From: Limnephilus marmoratus
Lineage: Eukaryota > Arthropoda > Insecta > Trichoptera > Limnephilidae
DNA: 64,000 nucleotides
NCBI GenBank assembly: GCA_917880885.1
Contig: OU862931.1
Coordinates: 15,015,337-15,079,336, forward strand
Reading direction: 5' to 3'
A program made the position numbers and the translations under genes. Below are positions 1 through 12,049 of this stretch, in pieces; within the stretch, counting starts at the first letter, position 1, and each line of letters opens with the position of its first letter. The notes beneath the pieces were generated by a model. That model had not been told where the DNA came from and did no database searches. It saw only the letters and a list, made by a program, of their open reading frames with translations.

Positions 1-246
1 CCGTATAACTTAGCGAACATGTAGTTTCGGGACTGGTCCATCGAGGGTTGCATAGGCTTTGCTCTGCAGCACTTAACGCCAATTTACAGATGAGTCACAG
101 TTTCGCGACACCAGGTACCTTTGATCCGAACATATTTTATGTAAAAACAAAAACATATTTGTATGCGCAGAGTGAGAGGGTTCTGTGTAAATATGTTATT
201 GGTAACAATATCGCCTTTCAAAATATTCCCAGTAAAAATATCCCGT

Positions 247-334
247 GATAAAATGTTCCAAATAATAATGTTCTTTGGCAAAATGTCCCTTGATAAAATG
301 TTCAAATAATAATGTTCTTTGGTAAAATGTTCCC
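247..334. repeat. Two-copy tandem repeat, about 44 bp
   Basis: The block GATAAAATGTTC...AATAATAATGTTCTTTGG occurs twice in succession. Looser repeats of the AATATTCC/AAATGTTCC type extend back to about 215. No gene is visible in 1-400. Confidence 0.6.
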
Positions 335-406
335 AATCTAATCTAAAATTTCTTTTTTAATAAATATTTATTTTTATTGTTTTATTTATTTGAGTTCTTC
401 AATTTA

Positions 407-1118
407 GGAGGGGGGTACGAGTACCGCCGCTCCGGGAACCATTTATTGGATAACCAACAACCTTGCCATATCGGGAGAGACTAGTTGAGGGAGACCTTTG
501 ACCACCTTGCCCCGCAGTAGGAGGGATGGATTCATACTTTCGCCACTGCTAAACACATATACCGCCAGATTCTTACCCACCCCTCAGACTTTTTCCTTTC
601 CAGAACTTCCGACCTCCGTAGTCCAGTGGATAAGACTCTTGACTCACAGTCCGGAGGTCGCGGGTTCAAACCCGGCATGCGCAAATAAATTTTATTTGAT
701 TAATTTGTGTTATTTCACAATTAATTCATCTAAAATAATATATAGTATATTTGCGGCATGTTCCAGAGTGGAAGATACTATCAGTATCGCCCTGGTGTAA
801 GACCACCATTCAGAATTGAAACGTTGCTTGAAAATGGCTTAAGCCGTGTTTGGTGACCAGATCTGAATAGCCAGGTACTTCCCAACCTTCCTCTTCCCCC
901 ACCTCCTTCCCCTCCCCACTACCTTCAGCCTCACAACATACCCCAATTGGGGATGCCATAGTCTCACTGGCTCCAGACGGGAGCAGTTGAGATTCTTGTG
1001 CGGTTATTCACTGTAAAAAAAAAATAAAAAAAAAAAAAAAAAACTTCATCTCCTTCCTTTCCCTAAAAAGACCCTCCACCCAGCATCTCCAAAGATGGCA
1101 TAGACCCTGAGGGATTTT
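407..1118 (+). mobile_element. Repeat family B copy 1, interrupted by a SINE
   Basis: Begins GGTACGAGTACCGCCGC..GGAACCATTTATTGGATAACC and ends with the CCCTGAGGG tail seen in other copies (14945, 18519, 38088, 40156, 40668, 47727). It has no ORF. A SINE (610-1041) is inserted, and its target AACTTC is duplicated at 604-609 and 1042-1047. The family is unclassified. Confidence 0.7.
610..1041 (+). mobile_element. tRNA-derived SINE (family A) copy 1
   Basis: The 5' end has a tRNA-like head with an A box around TAGTCCAGTGGATAAGAC and a B box GGGTTCAAACCC. The body is shared with six other copies and holds AGTATATTTGCGGCA and AGCCAGGTACTTCCC. It ends in a poly(A) run at 1016-1041 and is flanked by the 6-bp duplication AACTTC. 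It would be transcribed by RNA polymerase III and moved by a LINE. Confidence 0.85.
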
Positions 1119-1254
1119 TTTTTTCACAAGTTGTGAAAAAATATTTATATGTATTATTTGTGGAATAACTTAATGAGTTATATGAGTATATATATATTTT
1201 TTTTATTATTTTAGTAATTTGTACATTTAAGTTCACAAAATTTCTAATTAATTA

Positions 1255-1740
1255 TAATATTTCTTATTACAAACTAAATTTTATGTAGTTTTATGTGGCT
1301 CCTACAATACATCTTGAACTTTCCAATTAGTGTGGACTTTAATGTTTCTGGTAGCGTGTTATATAACTTCATTCCTTTGTACAATAAACTGTTCTGCGTA
1401 TTCGCCTTGTCTTTTTTTGAAGCCTGATTCCCTTGCACGTCCTTGTGTTATGTCTGTGAATGTCCTTGTTGAATATATGATTTTATTTGAGAAGTATTTT
1501 GATAAAATGTTGTTTATTATTTTATGTATAAATATCATCGTATTCAAGGTCAGCATCTGTTTCACGGTTAGCCAATTCAGTTCCTTTAACATTTTGTTTA
1601 CTTTTGAAAATCTATTTCGCCGAAGTATTTTTCTCATTGCCCTGTTTTGGAGAATTTGAAACTTATTTTGTTCTCGTTCGTTATAACTGCATACTAAACT
1701 CAAATTTAGATTTTTCGGAGTTGTCTTACTAATCAAATGG
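1255..1740 (-). pseudogene. LINE reverse-transcriptase C-terminal fragment
   Basis: The minus strand reads KFQILQNRAMRKILRRNRF.., then LKELNWLTVKQMLTLNTM, the conserved region downstream of RT in Jockey/CR1-type LINEs. Only the 3' portion remains and I see no RT core. It is a dead 5'-truncated copy. Confidence 0.6.
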
Positions 1741-1929
1741 ACGATCGATGTGTTTCGTGAAAGCCTTACTAGAAAAATCGTAACAGATGAATTGAAATGT
1801 CATTTGAATGTCCTCTTTTAAATTTCAATTCTCCTTCGTCGAGAATTTACAACTTGTGAAATCTGTCAGTAAGCTGACATAAAAGCTTGAACAGCCTAAA
1901 TTACAATAGCTAGTAATTTCTTAATTGAA

Positions 1930-2440
1930 ACCTTCTTTAGCACCGCTGTGATTTGAAACTCGCTGAAACGGAAACTAGCAACACCAAAAAGAGACAAATA
2001 CATAAATCTATAGGATTTAGCCTGCGAGAGAATTAGATAGCAATAAAATATTTATTTATTTCACGAGTAGGTACAACGGTTCCATTATAATACAATAAAT
2101 CCACGGTTCCACGCAATTCTCCTTTGGTCTAATAGTATAAAGCGCCTGACGAACCTCGTCGGCCACACATTCAGTGAACCAAGGAATAAAATCCTGGGAA
2201 ATCCAAAAAATATACATATATTTTTGTAAAATCAGTATCCATTCTTCAAACCACCCAAAATGAACAGGCAAAATAAAACACAAAAGGAAGCGACATCTAG
2301 CGACTCCGAAGAAGAAAACACAAATATGTAGACGAAGAAAATCATCCTTCACATTGATAAAATGTGCTTCGTTGTCTCCCCAATCTTGTTTACTTTAATT
2401 TTCTGAAGGTTTCTCTTCTATCGCGGGTTAATTGCACACT
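1930..2440. mobile_element. MITE family C copy 1 with retro-insert
   Basis: Flanks match three other copies (17191, 40087, 53856): CTTTAGCACCG.TGTGATTTGAAACTCG near one end and TTTTCTGAAGGTTTC near the other. The 307-bp block 2050-2356 is inserted and flanked by the 7-bp repeat ATAAAAT (2043-2049, 2357-2363). Confidence 0.65.
2050..2356 (-). mobile_element. Short retro-insert with open frame
   Basis: Flanked by a 7-bp target duplication and ending on the minus strand in AATAAATAAATATT, so it looks retroposed. It holds an open minus-strand frame (FIPWFTECVADEVRQALYTI...) that I do not recognise. Part resembles a degraded tRNA-type sequence (GTGTGGCCGACGAGGTTCG), so a SINE is as likely as a processed gene copy. 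Confidence 0.45.
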
Positions 2441-4070
2441 ATTTTTTTTTTCTTTTCTTTTGACCGTGGAAAAATGAAACCGCGGACGAGCAAAACCGCA
2501 GATAAGCGATATCGCAAGTAGTGAGACATTACTGTTTGCAAATCGTTATGATTTTATATGACAACTTACAAAAAGTAGTAAAGCATGCTGTCCCCATACA
2601 AAACAACAAAATAAATAACATTCTCGTAGCGCATAGTGAAATTCGTATTAATACGATTTTCGAAAAGCCATTTGGCATGGACCCAAAACCGTTGGCATTT
2701 TCCTCAGCTCCGATTCTAGCAAATCGAAAATTTAACGCAAAATATGGCGAATTCCGCTTTGTTTCGGCGTTTTTTTACGCGTTCGCTTCTGTCATTCATA
2801 TAAATCATTTGTGTTTGGTACAAAAATGAATATTCATTAAAATACATTGGGGAAAAAACATCGCGATAAATCCCCCTTTTCTCGTATGGTCGGTTGGAGG
2901 GCTTTTTCGGCCTAATGTACGATAAATTATTATTTCGCCCAGAATCGTGGGGCGTTTAAGAATACAAATGGTGTTGGTATTTCGTGATATTAATTAGTAA
3001 TTTATTGTCAAATTGTATCTGAAAGCTGCGGTTTTGTTAGGATAAGAGATATTAAGATTTATATTGTGTGGAAACAAATTGCTCGTAGTTTAGTAAAGTA
3101 AAATTAAGAAACTTTTTCATTTTTGTTCTATTGAAAATTTCGTTTTGTGTGAGCAAGATTCACCTCTAAATGTTGTCTTCTTTTGAAAATTAAGGTATTT
3201 TAGTGTTATTGATGGCCTAAAGAGTTGTAAAACGTAGGTAGGTACATTTCGTGGCTGAGGAACATACGTCATTGTACAGGTGTTCAAAACGCCCATTTTT
3301 TACAATTTTACAATATATTTTATTTGGTTATAAAATTTGACATATTTTATCAAATGTATTCTTTTCTAGAACTACCATTACATTATTTAATACCAACTTA
3401 TTAAAATTTGGACTTAAAATTATCCACGAAAACTGCAAAACTTTTTAGCCTTCTTAACATTTACAGGTACATTTAACATTTTAAAACCTATAATCACTCG
3501 ACCGACAGCGCAATTTTTAACTTTTTCCTCCGATCGCTCGTGATTTTTTGGTGACCATTTTGAATATTTTCCGCCGATATTAAAAAAATCATACCTCCGA
3601 ATTTTAATATGGAAAAATTGAAAAAAAAAGTAATGCATATAGGGAAAATTTGCCTAAAACTGGCAGCAAAGCAATTCGAGGTATTTTAAGTGATGCCATA
3701 CTGTGGCAAAAAGCGCTCATGATAAATATTGTTTTGTGTTCCCTTCGACCGAGATGGGTTTCTGGCGTCATTGTGCATCTCACATGGCACGTCTAAATAT
3801 CATACGTCAATGTTTGTTCCCGATAAATTTGTTTCAGGAAGCCTAAAATACTTGCAGTTTCTTGTAAGATAGCAAAGAACTATTAATTCGAATATTTTTC
3901 AACATAAAATCTCGTAACTTATAAATAAATAATAATAAATAAATTCTGGTTGGTTCAAGAGAATAGAATACTCGCCAACATTCCATAAATATTTTTCTTC
4001 TCCTGGTATCGTCTCCTATCGGAGGTTGGCTATCGTCGAAGCAATTAATCTGTTTTCATTTTCCTATAAA
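2441..4070. other. No recognisable gene
   Basis: AT-rich sequence with no convincing coding frame or inverted repeats. A short stretch at 4005-4040 (TATCGGAGGTTGGCTATCG) resembles the RTE LINE 3' tail but is too small to call. Confidence 0.5.
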
Positions 4071-4074
4071 ATGT

Positions 4075-4470
4075 TTTTTTTTATTATTTATTTGTACATA
4101 AATACCGCACAAGAGTCCCAACTGATCCCAATCGTCTGGAGCCATTAAGACTGCGGTATTCCCAATTGGTTTGGTTTGTAAATCTGAAGGTAGTGGGGAG
4201 GGGAAGGTGATGAAAAAGAGGAAGAAAGAGAAGTACCTGGCTATTAAGATCTAGTCACGAAATACCGCTAAAGCCAATTCAAGCGACGCCGACGTTTCTA
4301 TACTGAATTGCATTATTTCACCAGGGCAATGCGGAAAGTATCTACTGAACGTGCCGCAAACATACTAGGTATGCATTATTTTAAAAGAATAAATTGTAAA
4401 ATAACAATAATTGGGATTTGAAACCACGATCTCCGGCTTTGTAGCCAAGGATCGAACCATTATTACGATT
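4075..4470 (-). mobile_element. SINE A copy 2, degraded
   Basis: Reverse-oriented: reverse poly(A) at 4073-4090, then GCACAAGAGTCCCAAC, the AGTACCTGGCTATT block, and at the far end a decayed B box (GGGATTTGAAACC) and A box. Confidence 0.7.
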
Positions 4471-4844
4471 TCTACTTTTTCCTTGGACTCTTACTTGGAC
4501 ATCTTTAATTGTTTAAATATATGAAACTAGAGCAAGCCAACCAACTAATTTATTTTATTCATATTCATATACTCATAATGGCGGAAGATTCTCTCATTTT
4601 TGGCAATAGAATGTTATGTAATCACGATGACTTTTGTGAAGTAAACAGAAGGTTAATATACGTTAACAAACCTAACATCGCTATAAGTTCTCTATTTTTA
4701 TTCAGAAACAATGTTTTTGCCTTGTAAAATCTTAGGGGGACATTCGATCCTGGGGGAAAGAAGAAAGGGAGGGGGGATTAATCCAAAAAAATTTGGGTCC
4801 TTTACTTTCTACAACTTATTATTATTTAGATCTTATTTTCTGTG

Positions 4845-5610
4845 TGTGTCGTATCAGGTCCCTCCGACGTTGGCGATCGCTCTTGTGCGCGCTTGTCTTG
4901 CGCTGCCCGGAATAGCTCCTTCACACTTCTAACGCCGCGCCGTTCCACTCTCGTGTATTACGCAGCCAAAGCATTTGTCTCCTTCCTGGCCCTCGGCGAC
5001 CCTCTATCTTGCCTTTCAATATTAAATGGAGCAGGTGATACTTCTCCCCTCGAAGTATATGACCCAGACATGAAATTTTCCTGATTTTTATTAATCTAAG
5101 CAGTTCTCTATCTGCTCTAGCCCGCCTGAGAATTTCTGTGTTGGTGATCATGTCGGTCCATGGGACCTTGAGCATTCTCCGGTGAAGCCACATTTCAAAA
5201 GCCTTTAACCTGTTCATGGTATTTACTTTCAATATCCATGTTTTACATCCACACAGCAAGACCGACCACAGATAACATTTTAGCATTCTCTGCCTTGGTT
5301 TTAAGCTTATATTGTCATTGCAGAAGAGGGATTTCATTTTAATGAACGCAGTTCTTGCTGTCAATTCTGCACCTAACCTCTACATCTGTGTCAAGAGTCT
5401 CCGTGAGAATACTGCCGAGAATCTTTCACCTTTTCGACATTGCAACCTTTTAACTGTATCACTGATTCAGAGTGATCCAAATGTCATCCATTTAGTTTTA
5501 TTGACGTTGATTGTTAGGCCCAGTTTCTCACCAGCATTATTAACAAGATTTAATAGGTCATGGAGGTCATCGATACAGTCAGCTAGTAATACAGTATCAT
5601 CTGAGTATCA
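4845..5610 (-). pseudogene. RTE-type LINE, 3' half of a copy split by Gypsy
   Basis: The minus strand begins at the RT active site, YSDDTVLLADCIDDLHDLLN and VNNAGEKLGLTINVNKTKW, then runs, with frame breaks, into MLKCYLWSVLLCGCKTW, WLHRRMLKVPWTDMITN and GRRGPGRRQMLW near the C-terminus. This order is typical of RTE/BovB-like LINEs. The upstream half is at 9685-10640 on the other side of the Gypsy element. Confidence 0.8.
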
Positions 5611-5896
5611 GATACTGTCTTAGTTGAGTAGTTTGCTCTCGATCATCTGCTGGTAATCTGAAATCAAGAGAACTCCACGTTAGCCCCTTCAACAAAGCTG
5701 AGGTCCCCAACTCGTCTGAAGCGCATTTCGTGACCTCAGACGCGGTGGGTGGGTTATTATCTTCACTCTCCTCTTCCCATTTCACAGATAAACTCTTTAA
5801 CTGATCAATATGCCTCTTCCAAGTCAACGGAGTACCACAGATCCTAACGCTATAAACTTTTTTACCCACTTTCCTTTCTACAATACCTCTAACCAA
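5605..5896 (-). pseudogene. Gypsy pol C-terminal tail, frameshifted
   Basis: Reads VGKKVYSVRICGTPLTWKRH then IDQLKSLSVKW, the usual chromodomain-less integrase tail (..WKRHVDQL..). It lies one frame away from the main integrase frame and ends at the junction with the RTE LINE. Confidence 0.7.
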
Positions 5897-7437
5897 CCAA
5901 CTTTATTCACCTGACGGAAGTCCTTGACCAGACATTTTTGTCCAACATGTAAATTCCTAATTTTTACGCCCCCATAATTCCTTATTTGATTATCTTGACT
6001 CCTTTTTATATTATCGTTAGCTATTTTTCTCTGTTCTGACACATCTTCCTGAGTGGTTTTAGGAATTAAACTACTGAAAGTTGATTTCAGTCTCCTACCA
6101 AACATCAAGACTGCCGGTTCTAATCCCATTGTGCAATGTGGTGAATTTCGATAATCAGATAGAAAATCACATAATCTACTTTCATAATTTACTGGAAAAT
6201 TATTCCTAACCATAATTTTTTTTAAAAAAATTTTTACCGTTTTAACTGAATTTTCAGCTTGCCCATTACACTGAGGGAATTTGACCGGTGAATTTAAAAA
6301 TTCTATGTTATTCTCTTTAAGAAATTCTTTAAACTCTACACTAGAAAATGCTGTTCCATTATCCGAAACTAGGCAATCAGGGTTACCAAAATTAGAGAAA
6401 ATTCTTCTCAATTCCTTAATCGTGTTAAACGAATCCGCCCTTGGGACCTCTAAGCAGTCGATCCACTTGGAAAAAGCGTCACAAATTACAAGAAACATTT
6501 TTCCTGCTACAGGCCCGCAGTAGTCTACGTGCACCCTACTCCAAGTTGCCCCAGGGTTCGGCCACACTGACAAGTGACTCTTAGGAGGTGCCGGCCTCAT
6601 AGCCGTGCAATCATTACATTTTAGAACCATTTTTTCAATGTCATTGTTCAGTGATGGCCACCAAAAATAAGCTTTTGCTAGGCCCTTCATTTTAACTATT
6701 CCTAAATGAGATCTGTGTAATAACTCTAGCACATGTTCTTGTAAGGAACTCGGAATGACAATTCTATGTTGCCAGAAAAGGCAATCCTTGACTATGGACA
6801 TTTCGTTTCTCTTAACCCAGAATCTACACAGTACATCGTCTCGACCAACTCGTTTTGGCCAGCCCTTACGCAAACACGTTAAAACTTCCTGAATAACCGT
6901 GTCTGTCTCTGTAGCTGTGGAAATGAGCTTGATATCTATGTGCTCGCATTTATCTACATAACACACAAAATCTGATCCATAATCATCTTCAAATTCTTCT
7001 TGAGAATTTTCTACCGGAAGCCGAGATAGAAAATCCGCATGATTATGACATGACTTGACAAATTCTACCTTATACGCAAATCCTGCTAATATAATTCCAT
7101 AACGCTGCAATCTGTTAGCCGCTAAAACCGGAATGTTTTTGTGTTCACCTAAAATCCTCATCAAGGGCATATTATCTACGCATAAAGTAAACTCCCGACC
7201 GAATAGGTATTGAAAGAATTTGTTCAGACCAAACACAATAGCTAACGCTTCTAAATCTAGAATACTGTATTTCTTTTCTGCACTAGACAAACTTCTTGAT
7301 GCAAATTCGATCGGTCTCATTGAACCGTCCGCAAATGTGTGCAATAACACGGCTCCGAGGCCTGCGCTGCTCGCGTCTGTATATAACTTAAGAGGAAGGT
7401 TGGGAAAATAATGAGTGAGAATTCTCACCCTCCTCAA
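5878..7437 (-). pseudogene. Gypsy RNase H and integrase
   Basis: Starts just after the RT deletion (RILTHYFPNLPLKLYTDASS, the first RNase H Asp in TDAS). Integrase follows: the HHCC zinc region (HRSHLGIVKMKG..CNDC), the catalytic core Asp in HVDYCGP, Asp in SDNGTAF and Glu in NGQAENSVK, and the C-terminal part to GQKCLVKDFR. A frame change near 5885 leads to the last pol segment. Confidence 0.88.
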
Positions 7438-8968
7438 TCTTTGGCATCGGATATTTCTCTAAATTGGAAATCAAATTAAGACTCCTTTTATAATCTACAC
7501 AAATTCTTATATCCCCATTTTTCTTGACCACCGGAACAATCGGTGAAGCGAACTCGCTACTTGTAACCGGGGAGATTATACCTTTTTCTACCATCGATCT
7601 TAATTCGGATTCGATCTTCCCTTTAATAGAAAAAGGAACCGGCCTTGCATTGAAAAAAATTGGATCCGATTCCTGGTTTACTTTAAAATAGACTTTATAT
7701 TTGTTAAATCTTCCCAACTTTTGCGAAAACACTTCCGGGTAATCTTGAATAAACTTTTCTCCATTCCTCATTTGCGGCGTCACTAAATTAATTGTCTCCT
7801 GAGAAGTAATCCCAAGATCGAAACATTCCATAAAATCTCTCCCCACAATTAATTCTGTTTCTTTTATTACTACAATAAAACTAATATTTTTGTTCCTACC
7901 CTTAAATTTCACATCAAAAATCGCCTTTCCTACGACTTTTAAACGATTATTTCCATAACCTGAAATAATCCGCTTGTCTTGTGACAAAATGATTGAACTA
8001 AAATGTCGTTTAAAAATACCCTCCGGCATCACACATAAAGATGAACCGGAATCAATCATTGCCGTAAACTTCTTGTTATTAATTTCAATTTCAGCAGTAA
8101 TCGGACTAATTGACGCAACTAAAACTTTACTATCCTTGTGATTTTCAAAAATGGGATTTATAGGATTATTCTTCCAAAATTTCTGTAAATGCCCAACGCC
8201 CTTACATTTAAAACATTTCGCATTACGAAATTTACAATCAAACGATAGATGATCATTCCTTTTGCAAATAAAACACTGTTTTTTAACATTACCCAAGGGT
8301 GATCTAAAATTCGTACCTGAATTTGATCCTAACCTATAAGCTGGTTTCGTGTTAAAACTACCCTTGGGGCTCGTCGATCGTTCCCTACGCTGATCTCGCT
8401 TGAACCCATCGCTAGTAACTCGTTTTTTTACCAGGTTTACTTCTGATTTAACTGTATTAGCACTATCCAAAGTTGACATACTAACTGCAAGTCCTTCTAT
8501 TTCATTAAACGATAACGTTTGCCCTTCTACAAAAATTTTCTCTTTCGCGCGCCCCGGTAACAACCCGATTGCAAACATGTCTATAAGATTTTTTTCAAGC
8601 CTCGTTTCGAATTGACAATACGTTGCTAAAGAACGAAGTCTAACCGCGAAATCTCTTATCGTCTCGCCTTGTTGTTGTCTCGCTAAAAAAAAATTCTCCC
8701 GTTCTTTAAAAACTGAACGATTTTTGTTACAATGTTTGTCGAGAAGCGCTAAAAGTTTATCAAAAGATAAGTCCGTTACTTTACTTGGAAAACACAGATT
8801 AATTAGTAAGGTTAACGTTTCTGATTCTAGGAGATTCAATAAAAAAGCCCGTTTTTTCTCCACAGACGCTTTGTCATCACGGATCACGAAAAATTGCTCT
8901 ATCCGAAGTCGAAACAATCCCCAGTCTCCGGAGAGATGGCAAAACGGTGGTATTCTACCCGATTCCAT
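7388..8968 (-). pseudogene. Gypsy gag-protease-RT start
   Basis: The first ATG is at 8968 (MESGRIPPFCHLSGDW). A gag domain is followed by a CCHC knuckle, CFICKRNDHLSFDC, and a second knuckle whose last Cys is Trp (CFKCKGVGHLQKFW). The protease is AMIDSGSSLCVM. The RT begins FASPIVPVVKKNGDIRICVD and stops after YPMPKIEE, where a deletion joins it out of frame to RNase H. The YxDD catalytic part is gone, so this copy cannot make RT. Confidence 0.88.
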
Positions 8969-9405
8969 GACTCCCAACAGATAGATCGGCAAAAACAATC
9001 AACAAAGAAAACAATAACAAATAATCCCTCTCAAAGAAGCAAAAATACTTATCTCAGGAACTCTTCTGGTCTCCCTCTGGGTTTTATCTTTGTCTTCTGA
9101 TTAATCCAATGATTCGTCCTTGAAACGATTAACCCAATGATCCGTTTTGACCTTGAAACCAATCCAATGATCCACAACCAGATCGCCTCCTTGCGGTATT
9201 TTACTTCTGTTCCTAGAACAAAAAATCTTCTTATCCAGCCCGTAGCCACGGAACCAAATGCTCCTTAATCTCGAGCAGAATCTCTTCCGATTCCTTTGCC
9301 AAAACTGCAAGTCACTCCAGCAGTGACTTAGTCATCCGTGTCCAGCACCAATTATTATTCGTACGCGTAACTTCCACACAATTATACTTTTATGGCTGCG
9401 CCAAT
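8969..9405 (-). other. Gypsy 5' leader
   Basis: Non-coding stretch between the primer-binding site and gag. At 9100-9180 it repeats a TCATTGGATT/TGATCCGTT-like unit about three times. Short frames here are not convincing genes. Confidence 0.45.
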
Positions 9406-9684
9406 TGTTATGTCTGCCCTTTCCTCGGCAGTTAGTAATTATTAATAACGGTTCTTTTAATATAAATGTGTTTATTACTTGAATAACCTAGCTGGATAGC
9501 TACGACTGTTTACTATTCGGGGGTAGGTAAATCTCTGGAGCCTTGCCACGGGAGCTCGTAAAGTATATCTCTGATACTGCTTCTTGTACGCCAATGCCAT
9601 CTGGCGAGCTATGGTGCAAGCTACATGCTTACCGCCATCTATCGTATTCTTTCCATATTAAATACTTAATTACTCTACATTACA
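9406..9684 (-). repeat. 5' LTR and primer-binding site of the Gypsy element
   Basis: On the minus strand it starts TGTAATGTAG and ends ..GACATAACA. TGGCGCAGCC two bases downstream (9403-9394) looks like a tRNA primer-binding site. The LTR start was chosen because the RTE reading frame stays intact up to 9685. No second copy exists here for comparison. Confidence 0.55.
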
Positions 9685-10640
9685 GTTATTAATGACACCT
9701 CCGTTGATCTTAAGACTTAAGACCCTTCTCAGTATTACTTAGGGCTCTTTTAAAGACATAGTTGGAATAGAGATTAAACAATGGTGGCGACAGGATACAG
9801 CCTTATCGTACTTCACGCTGAATGGCAATTGCATTAGATCTCTCATTACCATGTCTTAACTCTGCTGTATGGAACCAATACAGGTTTTTAATGAAATTCT
9901 GGTCTTTGGTGTCAACGTTACAATCCTCAACATTTTCATTAGGTCAGCATCTTTTACCCTGTCAAGTGCCTTTTCGTAGTTAATAAAACGGGCAAAGACT
10001 TCCTTTGTTTGGTCACGACACTTTGTAATAGTACGTCGATGGACAATAATGCTTCACGCGTCCCAAACGCATTTCTGAAACCAAACTGAGTGTCATCCAA
10101 GTCTTGCTCGCACTTGTTGCGTATCCTGGCATGTATTATTTTAAGGAATAATTTAAGGACATGACTCATCAGGCTTATTAAGCAATAGTTACTGCACTTC
10201 TGAGGGTATTGTTTTTTAGGCAATGTCACGAAGGTGAATTTTAGCCAATATTGGGGTTTATTCCCTGTGTCATATATAGAGTTAAATAAGCTCAACAGGT
10301 AGTCAACATTTTCATCATTAAAGAACTTCAACACCTCAACTGGTTGAGGTGTTGAAGTTGAGGTCTGGTCCACTTTTTCGCTTTTCTATTGTCTGAAGTC
10401 TTGATCGCATGAAGAATTTCTGATTTTAAAATCGATGGTCCATGCAATTGATCATTAGGAATATTAATGTCAGGTCTAATATCTTTGAATGTATCATGAA
10501 TATACTTTACCCATGTTTGTTAAATATCTTTTTCATCCAATATTAATTTATTGGAATCATCAACTAAACATGATGGAGTAATTCTTCTAGAAGTGCCTGT
10601 AATTTCCTTCAATTTTTTGTGAAGTTATTGTGGAATTATT
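9685..10640 (-). pseudogene. RTE-type LINE, 5' part of the Gypsy-split copy
   Basis: Degraded minus-strand RT with several breaks: LVDDSNKLILDEKDI, GPSILKSEILHAIKTSDN, STFVTLPKK-like FTFVTLPKKQYPQ, NYCLISLMSHVLKLFLKIIH, DTQFGFRNAFGTREALLSID, then LSPPLFNLYS and KINGGVINN at the junction. These are successive RT blocks of RTE-clade LINEs. The active site is continued at 5610-5590. Confidence 0.8.
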
Positions 10641-11250
10641 TACATAACATCGATAAAAGAGATTAGTGCAAAATCTTGTTGCATTTTACAGGAATGTAAT
10701 CTACGAGTATTCCGATGGGGATTCTCCTACCCCCTCATGCCCATATTATATAAGAAAATTTGATCTTTGCAGTTAATTAATAGTTTACCTAAGTTATTAT
10801 TGGTACTGAAAGTATTCGTGTAGAAAGAAATGAAATGTTTGCTGTTTGTTGTTTTCTAGTGTTTTCTTTTTCTAGCCAAAATTTAATTCTGAATTCCTCA
10901 TAGAGCACTCTTACTTCCCGTACAGAATACTTAAGTATCGCCAAAAAAAAATGTTTTATTTAATGGACCAATCAATCTCTTTTTAAAAGTCCCCGATGCA
11001 TAACCTCGTAAGCGAAATTCAATCTAACATAGCATAATGTGTGCCATTTTATTAACGACCAGACTAAAGTACAGGGTGGTTGGGAGGCTGTGTGAGCTAC
11101 ATCATTCCCTCTCCGCTTTATTGCCTTCACATCAATGACACTTTAGCGGTGTGGCATTAGTGGGCATGGCACTCTGAGGAACAATAAGGGAAAGTGAACC
11201 ACCTTGTAGGTGAAGGTTACTGTGGAAGATACAGCTTTTTATTTATTTAT
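10641..11250. other. No recognisable gene
   Basis: AT-rich unique-looking sequence. No ORF, tRNA or clear inverted repeat was found. Confidence 0.4.
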
Positions 11251-11254
11251 TGAA

Positions 11255-11580
11255 CATTTCATACAGAAAATTATAAGTTAGGTTAAATTATGTACACATA
11301 CATGCATAAAATAGATTTTTTTTATGTGAATACCTCCCAAGACTCCTGGGTCCTAGTTGCTCCCGTCTGGAGTCAGTGAGACTATGGCATCCATTTGTAC
11401 ATTTCATACAGAAAATTATAAGTTAGGTTAAATTATGTACACATACATGCATAAAATAGATTTTTTTATGTGAATACCTCCCAAGACTCCTAGGTCCTAG
11501 TTGCTCCCGTCTGGAGTCAGTGAGACTATGGCATCCAAAATTGGGCTATGTTGTGAGGCTGAAGGTAGTGGGGAGGGGAA
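11255..11580 (-). repeat. Tandem duplication including the end of a SINE A copy
   Basis: About 144 bp starting CATTTCATACAGAAAATTA (11255) recurs directly at 11400 with a one-T length difference and one substitution. Each unit ends in the SINE A 3' region (TTGCTCCCGTCTGGAG, reverse orientation). Only the second copy continues further into the SINE. Confidence 0.85.
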
Positions 11581-11599
11581 AGAGATTGTGCCGTAAATC

Positions 11600-11890
11600 A
11601 TTATCATTACATAGTATAAAATGAAGTCGCTCAAAATGTATGTGCGCATAGATCTTTTAAACTACGCAACAGATTTTCATGCGGTTTTCACCAATACACA
11701 GAGTGATTCAAGAGTAAGGTTTATATGTATCATGCATGCTTATTGTAGTAGAGAAAAGCCGAGAAATTCAAATATTCAATTCAGGCGGCGGGCAGCGGGC
11801 AGCTGGCAAGCGGGTGGTGTGAATTTTATAAAGGTTGGGTAATGGCGTTGTGTTTCGCTAGCCACAGCTGCGTGTGGTCGGGTCTGCTAG
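11600..11890 (+). mobile_element. Helitron-like remnant
   Basis: Ends ..GTCGGGTCTGCTAG followed by T, with a small hairpin (CCACAGCTGCGTGTGG) just before, as at Helitron 3' ends (CTRR then T). The interior TATGTGCGCATAGATC and TTTCATGCGGTTTTCACC resembles other such elements. The 5' end is approximate. Confidence 0.5.
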
Positions 11891-12049
11891 TTTTAAATAA
11901 ATAAAAATCTAAATAGAGGGGAAAAAATTAGTCTGTAGACTGTTATTTTGTCTTTTAAACCGACGTCGAATAATATTTTTTTTTGTGATTAGTTCCTTAT
12001 ACCATATATTTGTGGGTATAGGGATGCAATGAAAGATGTTATGAATTAT

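Larger units (their letters stand above)
5605..9684 (-). mobile_element. Gypsy-type LTR retrotransposon, RT core and 3' LTR lost
   Basis: Gag, CCHC knuckle, protease, start of RT, RNase H and integrase occur in Ty3/Gypsy order. One LTR (9406-9684) with a primer-binding site is at the 5' end. The 3' LTR is absent and pol runs directly into RTE sequence near 5607. The element sits inside an RTE LINE: the RTE frame stops at ..KINGGVINN at 9685 and resumes at YSDDTVLLA near 5607. Confidence 0.85.

Noticed and set aside
610..690. Genuine tRNA gene at the SINE head
   Set aside because: A and B boxes are present, but the same head with the same downstream body occurs elsewhere with poly(A) tails, so it is a SINE.
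2521..2829. 102-codon frame
   Set aside because: No recognisable domain, near a decayed MITE, and length is unremarkable for this composition.
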